Made by a program: the position numbers and the translations under genes
Notes under the pieces: model-generated
Database searches by the model: none
Seen by the model: the letters and a program-made list of their open reading frames with translations, nothing else
Told to the model about the DNA's origin: nothing
Source: Leucaena leucocephala
Lineage: Eukaryota > Streptophyta > Magnoliopsida > Fabales > Fabaceae
Length of the DNA: 64,000 bases
Assembly (NCBI GenBank): GCA_037074615.1
Contig: CM073545.1
Location: 13,348,001 to 13,412,000 of the forward strand
Reading direction: 5' to 3'
Shown: piece by piece, positions 13,671 through 25,700 of the stretch
How positions within the stretch are numbered: position 1 is the first letter of the stretch
How the letters are laid out: each line of letters opens with the position of its first letter

Positions 13671-15289
13671 ATTTGTGTGTGTTTGGCATGTGGGTTAGGG
13701 AATAGATTTTTCCCTCAAACCATGGTTATCTTATTTTTTCAACCAAACAGTCACAAAGCCTCAAAAATCACTTCTGAATCCCAAACTATGGTTTTATCCT
13801 ATAAAACCATAATTTTACAGAATCTGGCGCCATTCAGCTTTTTCGCTTAGGAAATCTGATCATTTTATATCTGTTAGGCATTAATTGTGTCAGTCAGTCA
13901 GTCGTGCAATTGTCTTTTTTATCCTTCTTTTTTCTCTTTTTTTTTAAATTATCCACATAAATTCTAAAGTAAAAAGTACTATTTAAGTGGGGGAAAATTA
14001 AAATTAAGGGGAATATTATAAATTTTTATCTTACTCAAACACATATATATATGTATTATTTTTTAATCACTTAAATGAAAAAATTGTAAATAAAATTTAT
14101 ACCTTATGTAATTATCATATTTAATTTATGTTCTTTTTAGTAAATTGCCTATGAAAAAGTGATTATATTACTAATCATCCAAACATCTCCAATTTTTAAA
14201 ATTATTTTTTTCCCAAAATCTATTCTTTAGAATTTATTCTACCTAAAATCTATTCTCCAAAAGCTAATTCAAAGACACCCTTAATATGCTAAGTGTTACC
14301 GAAAAAATATTTTAAATGGTAAAATTATACAAAAATTTATTTTAAAATACTAAATAATACTACTCAACTCAATTAGGTAAATATGTTATTTATACAAAAA
14401 TATGTGTTAATTTCTATAAAATATATTTACTCATTTATATTACAACTATTGTTGATGGAAAATCCTTCAATATGTATAATTAATAAAAATAGTATGACAA
14501 ATTATAAATTTAAAAAATAAAATAAATTTAAATCTTATATTTAAAACTAAATTTTATAACTAGCTCTTTTATCTGAATCAAATTTCATGCGTAAAGAAGT
14601 CTAGCCATAATTTTTTTCCTACAAAAGGCATGGATGGTTGGGATATTAAAATTTTGGGCAAAGTGTATCCATAAATATTATTTTTCAGTTATATCTAATA
14701 TTTTAAATTATAAATAAAATTAAAATACTAAATATAATTAAAAAATAATATTATAGGTGCTAGATGTATAAGAAAAATAATATCTAGGTGTTAGATATAT
14801 TATAAATAAAATTATGATGATAGATACTACTAAAAAATAATATGATATTTGATACTATTTTAGCCTAAAATTTATACAATGGTTTATTAAAAAAAACTCA
14901 AAGGAAGTAAAAAAAACAGTAATTTTATAGCTATAACACAATGATTTTATAAGAAATTATAGTGAACAAACAAAAATAATGTTTCCCAACTGACCCATGC
15001 AATGTTGGAATTTTAAAATTTATACAAACAGTGTATTAAAAAATTTAAAGGAAGTAAAATAAATAGGACTATTATTATAGCTATATTTATTACTACACAT
15101 TGATCTTTTATTGATTTTTTTTGTTTAAGAAATTATATCAAACAGAAATAACTTTTTATTTGAATTTCTTAGGGTGGGGGGGAAATTCTTAGAGAACACA
15201 GATCAATGAAATTAAATGTGTCAGAAAAGCGAAGGACACGCGTCCTTGTCTCCTTTAATAACCAAACAGAAGTTAAAAACAAAATTGTG
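13671..15289. other. AT-rich intergenic region with a MITE fragment
   Basis: No gene is visible. Positions 14128-14290 match, on the minus strand, the 5' part of the purine-tract MITE (CCAAAAGCTAATTCAAAGAC near the end). Positions 13680-13860 hold another TTTGG-type repeat with CCATGGTT/AACCATAA motifs. The rest is low-complexity AT sequence. Confidence 0.4.
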
Positions 15290-15295
15290 AAAAAA
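15290..15295 (-). terminator. RNA polymerase III terminator of tRNA-Thr
   Basis: A run of six T on the minus strand just downstream of the tRNA 3' end, the usual Pol III stop signal. Confidence 0.75.
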
Positions 15296-15296
15296 T

Positions 15297-15370
15297 TGCT
15301 CTTGTTGAGAGTCGAACTCAAGACCTCCCGCTTACTAAACGGGTGCTCTAACCAACTGAGCTACAAGAGC
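15297..15370 (-). tRNA. tRNA-Thr (anticodon AGT)
   Basis: A full 74-nt cloverleaf on the minus strand. The acceptor stem GCTCTTG pairs perfectly with CAAGAGC. The D arm is GCTC...GAGC. The anticodon stem CCCGT/GCGGG closes the loop TTAGTAA, giving anticodon AGT with U33. The T arm TTGAG-TTCGACT-CTCAA is perfect. The discriminator base is A, CCA is not encoded, and there is no intron. It decodes ACU (and ACC after inosine modification). Flanking sequence is non-coding and a Pol III T-run follows. Confidence 0.96.
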
Positions 15371-16009
15371 TTCTTGTTGTTTGCGTCCAGTAAATAATAA
15401 TCCATTCTTATTACAAAAATAAAATTAACTGGTGAGTAATTATTAGAGTCTTTAGATCAAATTGCTCGTAAAATATTTTTGACTAAATTGAAGTTCCCAT
15501 TCCCACAACAATCCTGGCTCACAAAATAGTTTAATCGTTTAAGTAAAATAGTTTAAGCATGTTTGTGTGCTTTTTATCCTATTATCTTTATTATAAAGTA
15601 TATTTTAGATTACAGATTAATTCAAGTGATAAAAAATGAATTTATAACTTATAAAATCATTAATTCAAATTCAAATCCCTTATACAATATAAAAAATTTA
15701 TTGATAAACGATCTATAAATACTTTTTAAATATAAAGACATATCTTAATCCTTATAAACCCCATAATTCAACTCACATAAATTTTTTACTTTGTAAAAAA
15801 ACGAATAAATAGATTATACTTATTATAAGCCATTTAAAGTAGCACTAATTACAAGTCACTTGAACTATTCTTATTTAAAGTTAGTATGAGAGAAAATGTA
15901 ATACAAATTTAAAATTTGTTCATTTAAATATGAGAATAGCAACTAGGCCATTTATTTTCTTTTTGTTTTTTAGTAAAAACAGAAACCACACACACATATA
16001 ACTCACCCA
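15371..16009. other. Intergenic region, nothing recognised
   Basis: AT-rich sequence between the tRNA and a SINE-like repeat. I see no ORF of interest and no structured element. Confidence 0.35.
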
Positions 16010-16262
16010 TAGATTCAACTGACAAAAGAATAAAACATACAATTATTTAGAGCATATTCGATCCCCCAAATAGTACCATTTTGTTATGGTTACAATCGCA
16101 GTGCTTGAAAAGACATCTTAACTCCTGAGTGTCTAAGTTTACGCCTAAAAGTAATTGACAACTCGTCTTACCAAATACTAGTATCACTTAGAAAGAAAGG
16201 AGATTTCACCCTGCCTTTAGATCGTAAGTGAGTCCAACCTTTTTCTAAATTTTTTTGTACCA
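16010..16262 (+). repeat. SINE-like interspersed repeat, copy 2
   Basis: Diverged copy of the repeats at 1-245 and 55262-55515. Shared blocks include TTTAGAGCATATTC, CTTAACTCCTGAGTGTC, GGAGATTTCACCCTGCC and a final A-rich tail (TTTTTTTGTACCAAAAAA). It lies downstream of the ARF gene. Confidence 0.6.
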
Positions 16263-17092
16263 AAAAATACTCAAATAACCTACAATTAAGCAAATAAGAA
16301 AAGCCTAACCTTTCGTCATCCACCAACTCCCTTATGCAAGGTGGTGGTTGGTGATTTGAAAGGTGGCTATTGAAGTTTAGAAATCTAATTATAGAGGCAT
16401 AAGGTGGCTCAAGCATAAATTTTTTTTACGAGTCTAATATCGTTTAAAAACTCCCAATTAGTAGATAATTTAGATAAATTAAGAGCTCAATTGTTTAGCT
16501 GAGACTGTAAGCCATTAATAATTATTTTTTCCTTAATTGGCAACAACTCGTGAATCTCTTAATTTCTATACAGAAAAAGGAGGAAGAAGGGGATTGCAGC
16601 AGATTGAACTATATATAACAAGGCAACCTTCCACCACACCAATTGAAATGTTAATTTGGGAAGGAAAAAACAATTATTGTCCAGGCCTCAGGAGAAAGAA
16701 ACCATGTCACTCTCATGAATTTTATGCTAGGAGCTCAAACGTGATGCAGAGAAAAAATGGGGAAAAGGGGAAGGCGTAGATCAAAGGGAAGTCAAGAAAT
16801 GATCTCTCCCCCAACTTCTGAAAGATGCTCATGCACACAATAAAGGACATTCATAGGCTGATCATATTGGTTAATCATTTTATCAGGCTCAAACCTCTAT
16901 ACATTGGATCAAGTCACATAATCTAAGTTCCTGGCATGGCAAAGCAACTATATACTTCATCGGCATCTTCAGATGTAACACGAAAAAAATATGATTACAA
17001 TTCACAACATCATGATATGAAAACGGCCGACATTGACATTTCACTTCAATCGATAGAGGACCGAAATACCTGCAGCTGATAAACCTGGAGCA
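16263..17092. other. 3' flank of the ARFB1 gene
   Basis: The right part (roughly 16790-17092) should hold the 3' UTR of the minus-strand ARF gene. The remainder shows no coding or repeat signal; short ORFs here have no recognisable family features. Confidence 0.35.
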
Positions 17093-20000
17093 TTAGAAAG
17101 ATGATGTTCCTAGTGAAGAGTATCCAGCAGCATTTCTCTCCTTCAGAGTTGCAGCCAACCAGTCCAAGCCCTCATAAAGGCCATCTCCCCTTAATGCGCA
17201 AGTTCCTTGAATGTGCCATTTTCTATTCTTGAGTTCAAACAGACCTAGTCCTTCACATACTTCCATAGGCGTCATTGCTCCTTTCTGAAAATGGAAAATT
17301 TTAACAATTAGAAGGCAGCTATGGACATGAGGCAAAACTCCAAGGATTAATTCGGGGCTGGGGGTTGTGTTGAATTGGAGCATAACGCTCACATATTTAG
17401 GTATATTTCCTCCCCTTGAGATATCCAATGGGATAGGGTTAGTTTTGTGGCTTTTCTTATGCACTTTGCAGAGGGTGTTTTCAATTAGTCTCTGTTACAA
17501 GTGACTAATCGGATTAGTTAGCAGAAGTTGCTATTTCTGTTAGGTGAGTTGCATCTATAGCATCATATAAACCTTGCTATTTATGAATGCCGTGTACTTG
17601 ATTAGATTATTAGAATACCAATGTCTGCTTCCAACATACCAATTGGTATCACAGCGATTCCAATCCAACAAGATGAAAGAACTGTGGGATGAATCCAAGC
17701 TCCGTGATTACTAAATTACTGGAAGATAGTTCCTAGAATGTAGATTTTGAGATACATATAAGATAAACTGAGATGCGGAGAATGCAATCCACATTTCTTA
17801 TCAACTTGAAGAGGTAACAAGCATGCCAGCAGACATGCAGAAATCATTGGTTGGATGTGTCATGCATCCTCCAATAAAAATAGGAAAAAGAAAATATAGT
17901 TACCTAAGTATCCCACAAAGCCGATGAAAATGTCCTGCCACACTCAAAAAATGAGGCCTACTACTTACTAGTGCAACTCTGCCTCGCCAGAAAGTAATCC
18001 TAGAGTGTCTACGGATGTGTGCAGACCACTGTATAGAAAAGTAAGATGAACATATTTCATGCAGGGCCCTTTTTAGTTCATGAAGGGACATTGATAGTCT
18101 CATTTACCAAATATTTATGACTTCAATTACATGCAAAAATTATTGGCCAAAAAAAATAATAATTCTGCAAACGTTGGTGAAAAAGATATCTCTCATATTA
18201 CTATTTCTAATCTTACAATTCTTTGACATTATACAGTGGAGTCCTAAAATAATGTAGTTTATCCGCAGCAGCTCCAATTGTTTCTTGAAGTTTTTAGTAG
18301 TCAGTTGAAAATATCCATACACCTTGCATAAAATCCACCCAAAAGATTTGCATAGAAGTAATAACAGTCTAGAAACCTCTTCAGTACCCTTTATTTGGAA
18401 ACCATGTCAAATTATCAAACCCTCTTCAAGCTTTGGCTCTTATTATTAGATCTTCAGTGATAAAAGTTCTCATTCAGTAAAAGAAAACAAATAAAATAAG
18501 TAACAAAGACATACCATGTCTTGTTTGTTGGCGAAAACCAAGATGACACTATTGAGCATGAATGGATCACTTATGATAGCCTGCAAGTAATTTATGGATA
18601 AACTCGAAGCTTGTTACACAGTTTTATGGAATAATAAAGCATTGAATCTGATTTTACCACCTGAAATTCCTGCTTTGCTTTTCCAATTCTCTCTCGGTCC
18701 AAGCTATCAACAACATATATCTGCACAAATGCACAAGTCAGCGTATAGGTATCTACCCGACTTAAAAAATGGTCCTTTACAATAAGTTCCATTGAAACTA
18801 TAAGTGATTGTAGAAAAGTCCAAAACAGCCACCATAATTCAAAGCACAACTCATTATATCAAAGGTTGTAAAAGCATAGAAACTAATTCTCACCAAACCA
18901 TCTGTGTTATTAAAATAGTGCCTCCAGAGTGGCCTTAATTTTTCTTGCCCTCCCACATCCCAAACTGTGAACATAACATTCTTATACTGAACTTTCTCCA
19001 CATTGAAGCCTACAAGACCAAAACAGACCATAAGACTGCAGACACGACTTTTATTTTATGGAACTGAAAAAACATCTAGTAGGCCAAATGAAATTAATAA
19101 TGGGAACATTGTTCAATTGAATGAAAACAAAATTTTTGCCCATAAAAGGGAAACCCTTGTGAAATCCCACACATGGGTCTCTTCATAATTTCTTGACAAA
19201 ATGCCAATGAATAAACCACATCAAATCAAATAACAGAAATCATAAATGATAATCCTGTATAAAAAGCAATTGCCAAGTGTTTGTCAATATTCAAAATAAA
19301 ACCCTCCAATTGATGTAATTAGACCAGCAACAACAAATGGATTTATGAGACCTTCAGCAGCAGATAGCAATATATCAGCGTGTCACCCTTCCCATATCCC
19401 CTATTGATAATAAGTAGTTTCCATAAACATAAAAAACTCTCAGATATTTTCAAATATCATTCCCATCAACTCATACATCAAACTGATCCTTCCAAACTCA
19501 ATATGTCATTAAACAAGCAGAAGAGCAACTTAGAAAGAGAGGAATTTGAGAATAATATTCTGAAGCCCTAAGGATTGGAGCTCGGTCTCTCCATTTGTAT
19601 AATGTATAATACAATATTATAGAATCACACAATTAATAATTAAATAACAGAATATCTACAATAATGATAATAATCAGAATCTCTACAATAATGATAATTT
19701 TGATTATATTCTAACAGAGCAACAATATAACTTTGCTTACCTCTGAATACATAGGCAAACAGAAAATTAGAAAATGAAGAAAATAACTAAAAAGCATAAT
19801 CTTAACAGTTTTCTGCTATGAAGACAGAAATAAAACATCTATCTTAACGCAAGATGACCAGATAAAGTTTTGTTTAAAATTCACAAACTAATAAATAAAT
19901 ATTAGTCATGATTCATGACTTTGTAAAAGAACACCCACCAATAGTAGGCACAGTAGATAAAACTTCTCCAATATGCAGCTTGTACAGTATAGTTGTTTTA

Positions 20001-20694
20001 CCAGCAGCATCAAGACCAAGCATCACAACCTAAGCCAAATCAAGGGAAATTCAGAAGCGTCATAGAAGTTTTTTAAATCAGTAATTAACAAGAATTCCTC
20101 ATATCATTGCAACAAAGTATTGAAGATAAAGAAAATTTCAAGGGCTATGAGCACTTAGTCAAGAAATAAAGCATTCATGCAGATGACGTGGAAGGAAGAA
20201 TGCAAAGGCAGCAATAGTTATAAACATTAACTTGGAATATAAATTGCAAAGGAAAAACAAATATAAAAAATGGAACAAGGATAAGTTACTCCTAAGAAAA
20301 ATCAGGAATATGCGAAACGTGACAACAATCATTACACAAAAATCATCAAGACTTTCACTCCAGATGGTAATAAAGTAATTAAAGCAATAACTTTTCAGTT
20401 TTCAAGACTACCAGAAAATTCAGAAACAAATAATAGTTATATTATAAATTTTTACTAAATAACTCTATACTTCTTAGAAAGCTAACAAACCAATGATCAC
20501 AAAAAAGAAAACGTACACCCCATGTCCATTAAGGGGAGAAAAAGACATGTATTATCACAAACAGAAAAATTCAACCAAATCGTAATTTTCAAACTAAGCA
20601 ATCCATCACAGAAAAAAAAAAAAAAGAAGAGAAGTACCCGCATCTCGGAGTTCCCAAAGAAGGTGTCGAAGAGCTTTCGGAAAGCTTGACCCAT
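17093..20694 (-). CDS. ARFB1: ADP-ribosylation factor, plant ARFB1 class
   Basis: Small GTPase of the ARF family that recruits effectors to membranes when GTP-bound. Six exons: 20694-20638, 20029-19939, 19009-18894, 18720-18661, 18580-18515, 17284-17093, all in phase, 193 aa. Gly2 of MGQAFRKLF is a myristoylation site. The nucleotide-binding motifs are complete: P-loop GLDAAGKT (24-31), switch-I Thr48 in TVPTIGF, DVGGQ (67-71), NKQD (126-129) and TCA (158-160). The start MGQAFRKLFDTFFGNSEMR and the longer C-terminal tail ending GTSSF set it apart from ARF1 and match the plant-specific ARFB group, reported at Golgi/plasma membrane. No lesion is seen. Which ARFB1 paralogue it matches (a, b or c) cannot be settled here. 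Confidence 0.95.
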
Positions 20695-21279
20695 GATCGT
20701 GACCAAGATTCTGAAACTCTTCCTCGTAATTTATATATGCGAAAGCGATTGCTGTCGATAATTTCAGAGTGGTAACGTCGAAAAAGCTAAATCGCGAACC
20801 AGTAAGGCTTACGCGAAGTTAGATTCGTGGATTGTGAAATCCCTTTTTGAGAAAAATCTTGGGATGAGAAAGAGTCAATCAAGATGACCAAACAGGTCAG
20901 GCGGACTTGGCTTTCGCTTTATTTGCTTCCTACCGCCTTCTTGTTGCAAGGAACAGAAAAAAATTCAAAAGTTAAAATGAAAATTAAGAGAAGCAGGATA
21001 TTTGAATGGGAATATTCAAAAGTAAAAAAAAACAAAAAGAAAGGATAATCATCAATCAATATGTTATATAAAAATAAAATAAAATGGATAGTTGGAAAAT
21101 AAATAAATCCAAATTATTTAAAAAATCTAAAATCTTGTTTTTTTACCAGTAATCTAAAATCTTGTTTAGGTGCATAAAAATGGACTTATTACGGGCATAA
21201 GTGTACCTGGTTTTCTTATTAATAATTGGTCCATACTTCTTTGATTAAGTTTGTCTTATTACTGCACTATACTATGAGC
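20695..21279. other. 5' UTR and promoter region of ARFB1
   Basis: Sequence just upstream of the minus-strand ARFB1 start; moderately GC-rich to about 20960, then AT-rich. No separate gene is seen and I did not find a convincing TATA box. Confidence 0.35.
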
Positions 21280-21769
21280 TTGGTTTGACCTCAAATTTAA
21301 AAGTGTTTATAGCTCAAATTTTAATTTAAAATTTTTTTAAAATAAACAGTCATATTTGTTCATAAGTATTTTTGGACAAAATTATAGTTTAAAATTATAG
21401 TTTTGAATAAGCTATTGAAACTAACTTTTGGAACAGTAAAAAAACTTATGAATAATTTAATTACTATCTTACCCCTATTTTTTCTTACACCCTCTCTCCT
21501 CTCTCCTACTTTTTCTTATACCCTATCTCCTCTCTCTTCTCTTTTCTCTACCTCTCTCCTCTCTCTTACTTTTAATCAAATCATACCCTTTTTGATAATT
21601 TACCAATATAAAAAGTCATTCTAAAAATAACTATCCAAACACTTATTTATTCATAATCATTTTTTTTTTCATAAACTCTTCTCTAAAAGCCCTTTTCCAT
21701 AAGTTGTCCATAAGCCTTTTTTTATAAACCCTTTTTTAAAATCCTATCCAAACAGGCCCTATATTCCCA
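21280..21769 (-). repeat. Purine-tract MITE, copy 2 (reverse orientation)
   Basis: Same family as 13161-13670 but inverted, so the central tract reads CTCTCTCC on the plus strand. The right end is the best-preserved terminus of the family (ATCCAAACAGGCCCT). It lies between the ARFB1 promoter and the 3' end of ERD2. Confidence 0.75.
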
Positions 21770-22734
21770 CTCTTCCATTTTTAAAAATAAAAATTAGATA
21801 ACTAATTTATAAAAAAATTTAAAATTATTTAAATTAGATTTTTGTAAAAAATATGTATTAATTTTTTAAAATACCCCTTTAATCATTATATTGAAATTAT
21901 CCCTAATAAAAACTTTTTGATAATTGCAATTAATAGGAATAAATTTTTATCGGCAAAATAGGAAAAAAGTCCCCATAGTAAAAATGACCTAATAAATTTT
22001 TATACATAAAAAGTATTAATATTTTATAAATTTTATTTATATAAAGTATAGTACTCTGATTTATGACATTTTCACCCAAAAAAAATTAATAGGGGTATCC
22101 CCAATTTTTTCTTTTTTATTCTGGTGTATAAAAATGGGGATAATTTGAAGGATAAATTATAAATGTAAGAAATAAAATATATTGAAGTGTTACATTGAAT
22201 ACAATATATCCGGTCAATACAATAGTTTAGGTAGTTGTATGATATGAATTTTGTGAAAAAATTTCAGGCAACAAAAAAAAACATCGAATTTTCTCCAAAA
22301 TTTTTTTGTCAATTCTTTTTTAATGTCCATTAATAAATAACAACGCACATGGTAAGTTTTCTAATTACATAAAAAATTAAAAATATTACCAAGAACAATA
22401 ATGGGAAAAAATTTAGAAAAAATAGTAGACACAGGTTTCTTTTTGCATATCCATCAAAAGTGTTGATGGTTGAGGTCAGATGGATCCATGTGTGGGATCA
22501 GAATCCAGAAGATTCTAGCACCTCTCCCTCTATCAGTATTCTTTTGTTGTTTTTCTTATTCTGTCCTTCATATTTTTTATATTTTTCATATATTATTATT
22601 TCTTCAGTGACTGAATATTTTCAGTGTCTTTATCTTACAAAAGCAAAAAAAAGCTTTGAGCACAGAGCAATGGCTGTTTCCAGAAACTCCATGACACTGA
22701 GCCATGTACTGTGTCAGGACTCAGCAGCAACATC
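21770..22734. other. Intergenic sequence and 3' UTR of ERD2
   Basis: AT-rich with no gene. The right ~300 bases should be the 3' UTR of the minus-strand ERD2 gene, whose stop codon is at 22737-22735. A short plus-strand ORF across the last ERD2 exon is antisense and not credible. Confidence 0.4.
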
Positions 22735-25700
22735 TCAACCAGGAAGCTTCAGCATCTCATTGTTTTTCCAGCTGAATAAAAACAAGCCAATTGTTAATTG
22801 GTAGTGTAACATTGTCTTCTAAAATGCCTTTTTTACACAAACAGAAAGATAAAGATATGTTTGTATATAATTTAGACTAAATTACATTTAAAAAATAATA
22901 CTGAATCTTACATGAACCTCTATTGAAAACAAAATTTAAATTATTGAGACCCTTTTTTTAGTTATGCTAAAATTATACAAACATTTGTAATATTTTTAAA
23001 AACTTCCATAAACCTACATTGAAACTAAGGAAATTAGAAGTATGTCCTCTGAATTTTGTTCAAATTATACACAGCTCCCTTTTGTTTACTGGCAACATTT
23101 GGACATTTTTTTAAGATAAATTAGATAATTTGTGTACTTTCATCAAAACCAAGGAGTGAAGCTCTTGTAGCTCTGTTGGTTAAAGCACCCGTTTAGTAAG
23201 CAGAAGGTCTTGAGTTTAACTCTCAAAAAGACCATTTTCATAACCCAAAAAAAAAATCTGTTTTGGAGGTTTATGTAGGTGTTGAAAATAAAGAACTAGT
23301 ACGTAATTTAAGCAAAATTAAAAAAATTTGCATTGGTTTTACGAATGGAGACGATATCTATGTAATTTCACCAAAATTCATAGGTGTAAAGCATAAATCT
23401 GACATTCAACAATAAGATTTATCTTACTAAGTGGGATTGGCTACATAGATCGTACGACAAACCATAAACTGATTTGGAGGTCTTGAGTTCACTCTCAACA
23501 AGAGCATTTTCATAACCAAAAAAAAAATCTGTTTTGGAGGTTTATGTAGGTGTTGAAAATAAAGAACTAGTATGTAATTTAAACAAAATTAAAAAATTTT
23601 GCATTGGTTTTACAAATGGAGCCGATATCTATGTAATTTCACCAAAATTCAAAGATGTAAAGCATAAACCTGACATAAAATAACTCTTATCCTACTAGAT
23701 GGGTTGACTACATAGACCGCCCAGCAAACCATAAACACTAACATCAGGTCAAAATAAAACAATGGATTAGATTAGTTAGGCAAGTGATTTACCTCTTCAT
23801 GTAGTAGTAGAAAAAGTCCGCATAAAGAGCAGTCTGAACTAGGCCTGAGATCCAAGCTGTATCGGACGTTTGAAAGGAAAAACTCATCATCAGTAGCAAT
23901 GGCAAATATAAGTATATACTTCATAACTTAAGGGCGGGAAATTTGATCATGCTTACGTATCCACCGAATTTTGTGAATCTCGGTGAAGTAGCGATAAATC
24001 CAATTGAGGATGTATAGAGCCCGGTATGCACTGCAAGAACATCGACCAGGACATGTTATCACATCATAATGAGGATATACCATGATTCATCTAAATTAGA
24101 AAACCAAGTCAACCAAAAAAACCTTAATTGAAGCTATAGGATCAGCATTTCAAGATCTAAACATCCTCTTGTATCTCAAACTCAAACAATACTCATGTAT
24201 ATCCTGTAACTCATCATTGTAATTAAATTCATTTAATTGAGAAGCTTTCAAGCTCGTGTATTCAGTGCCTTTGTTTATCTTCATACTTATGAAATTGAGA
24301 AAGTATGTTTTTTAAGCTCAAAATTAAAGCACATAAAACAATGATATTTTATTGAAGGCAGGCAAGCATGAAATGAACTAAACCGTCACTTAAATTAAAA
24401 CCTCATAACCATCAGGAGCTCAACTTCATAATAGTGTTAAAATCTGAATCCCTTGTATTTGGAATGTCACTGGAAAGGGATAGTTATTTTCTTACCTAGG
24501 TGAGGTACTGAGATAAGATAGACGGTTTTACTTGCATATATAATGGAGATTCGCCAATGAAAAGATTTTCATAATTATGCTTTCTCGTGTAGAATCTAGA
24601 ATTTCAGCCAAGCCGATTCACAAGAAATAAAAAGGCATAACATACCCAAGCAGGAATACATATTTCCCAGTGAGATTGTCAATATTCCTTGACCTTTGCA
24701 GTAATACTAATTGTGGCAGAATAGCTACTGCTTCAAGATATATTGAAAATGTCCACAATACCTACCCAAGGAAAAAACAGGTATCCATCAGAAATTAAAA
24801 CCCAAACATATAATAGTTTGAACATCATGTTGCAGAAGTTTCTTTAAGAGATTAAAATTGAATGAGGGGTTTGCTAGAAACGATGCAGAAGATGGATTCA
24901 GTTTCACTGGACATTTTGATGAAATATATATCTTAACCTTGGGTTTCATTATCACACAAAGCCATACAAAAGGTCTTTTCTGCCCAAAACCTTTTTACAA
25001 AAGAAGGATAAAGAAACTAAAACCTTCAAAAAGTTGAGACATAACCATTAAAGATGGCCATTTATAAGCACTGATACTATAAGCATTATTGGCCCAAAAC
25101 CAAATAAAACATTTTTTTACAATGTATATGACTAGTTGAAACTTGCCAATCTTGAGCACCGCAACCTCTGCCAACTTCATTTGGTTGTTTGTTATGACTT
25201 TGAAGCACAATGTCATATATAAAATTTCAGCATCTACATACTCAATTCCATCTAAGTTTTTTTTGATAATATTAACTAGATACTATTACCAGGTATCCTA
25301 GTTTAAGGGTTCGTAGATGCCCCTCCCAACATAAGTGACTCCTATAGGAATCGAACCTGAGACCTAAAGAGATATAGTGGGGCCTTACACGACTAGACCA
25401 ATCCTATATTGGTCAATTCCATCTACGTAATATTAGTTGAATTTTATAATGAGGCAGCTAACCCTATTTGATGCATAAAGGAAAAACAACAATGTAAAAT
25501 AAACTTCTAACCTCCATTATAGTAAACTCAAGGGGGATCAAAATGGCTATCAAGAAGCACGCCAAAACAAGAAAATAATGCCTGAAAGTATCTTGATCCT
25601 TGTTGTATGTCTGCTTCACCACTTTGTGGAACCTCATGTACCAGACGATGCCAATTGAACTTAAAATAAAAATTAGCTTCATTACAATGTTGTAGATGGA

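Noticed and set aside
16537..16779. 80-codon ORF in the ARFB1 3' flank
   Set aside because: No conserved motif, no splice or promoter context.
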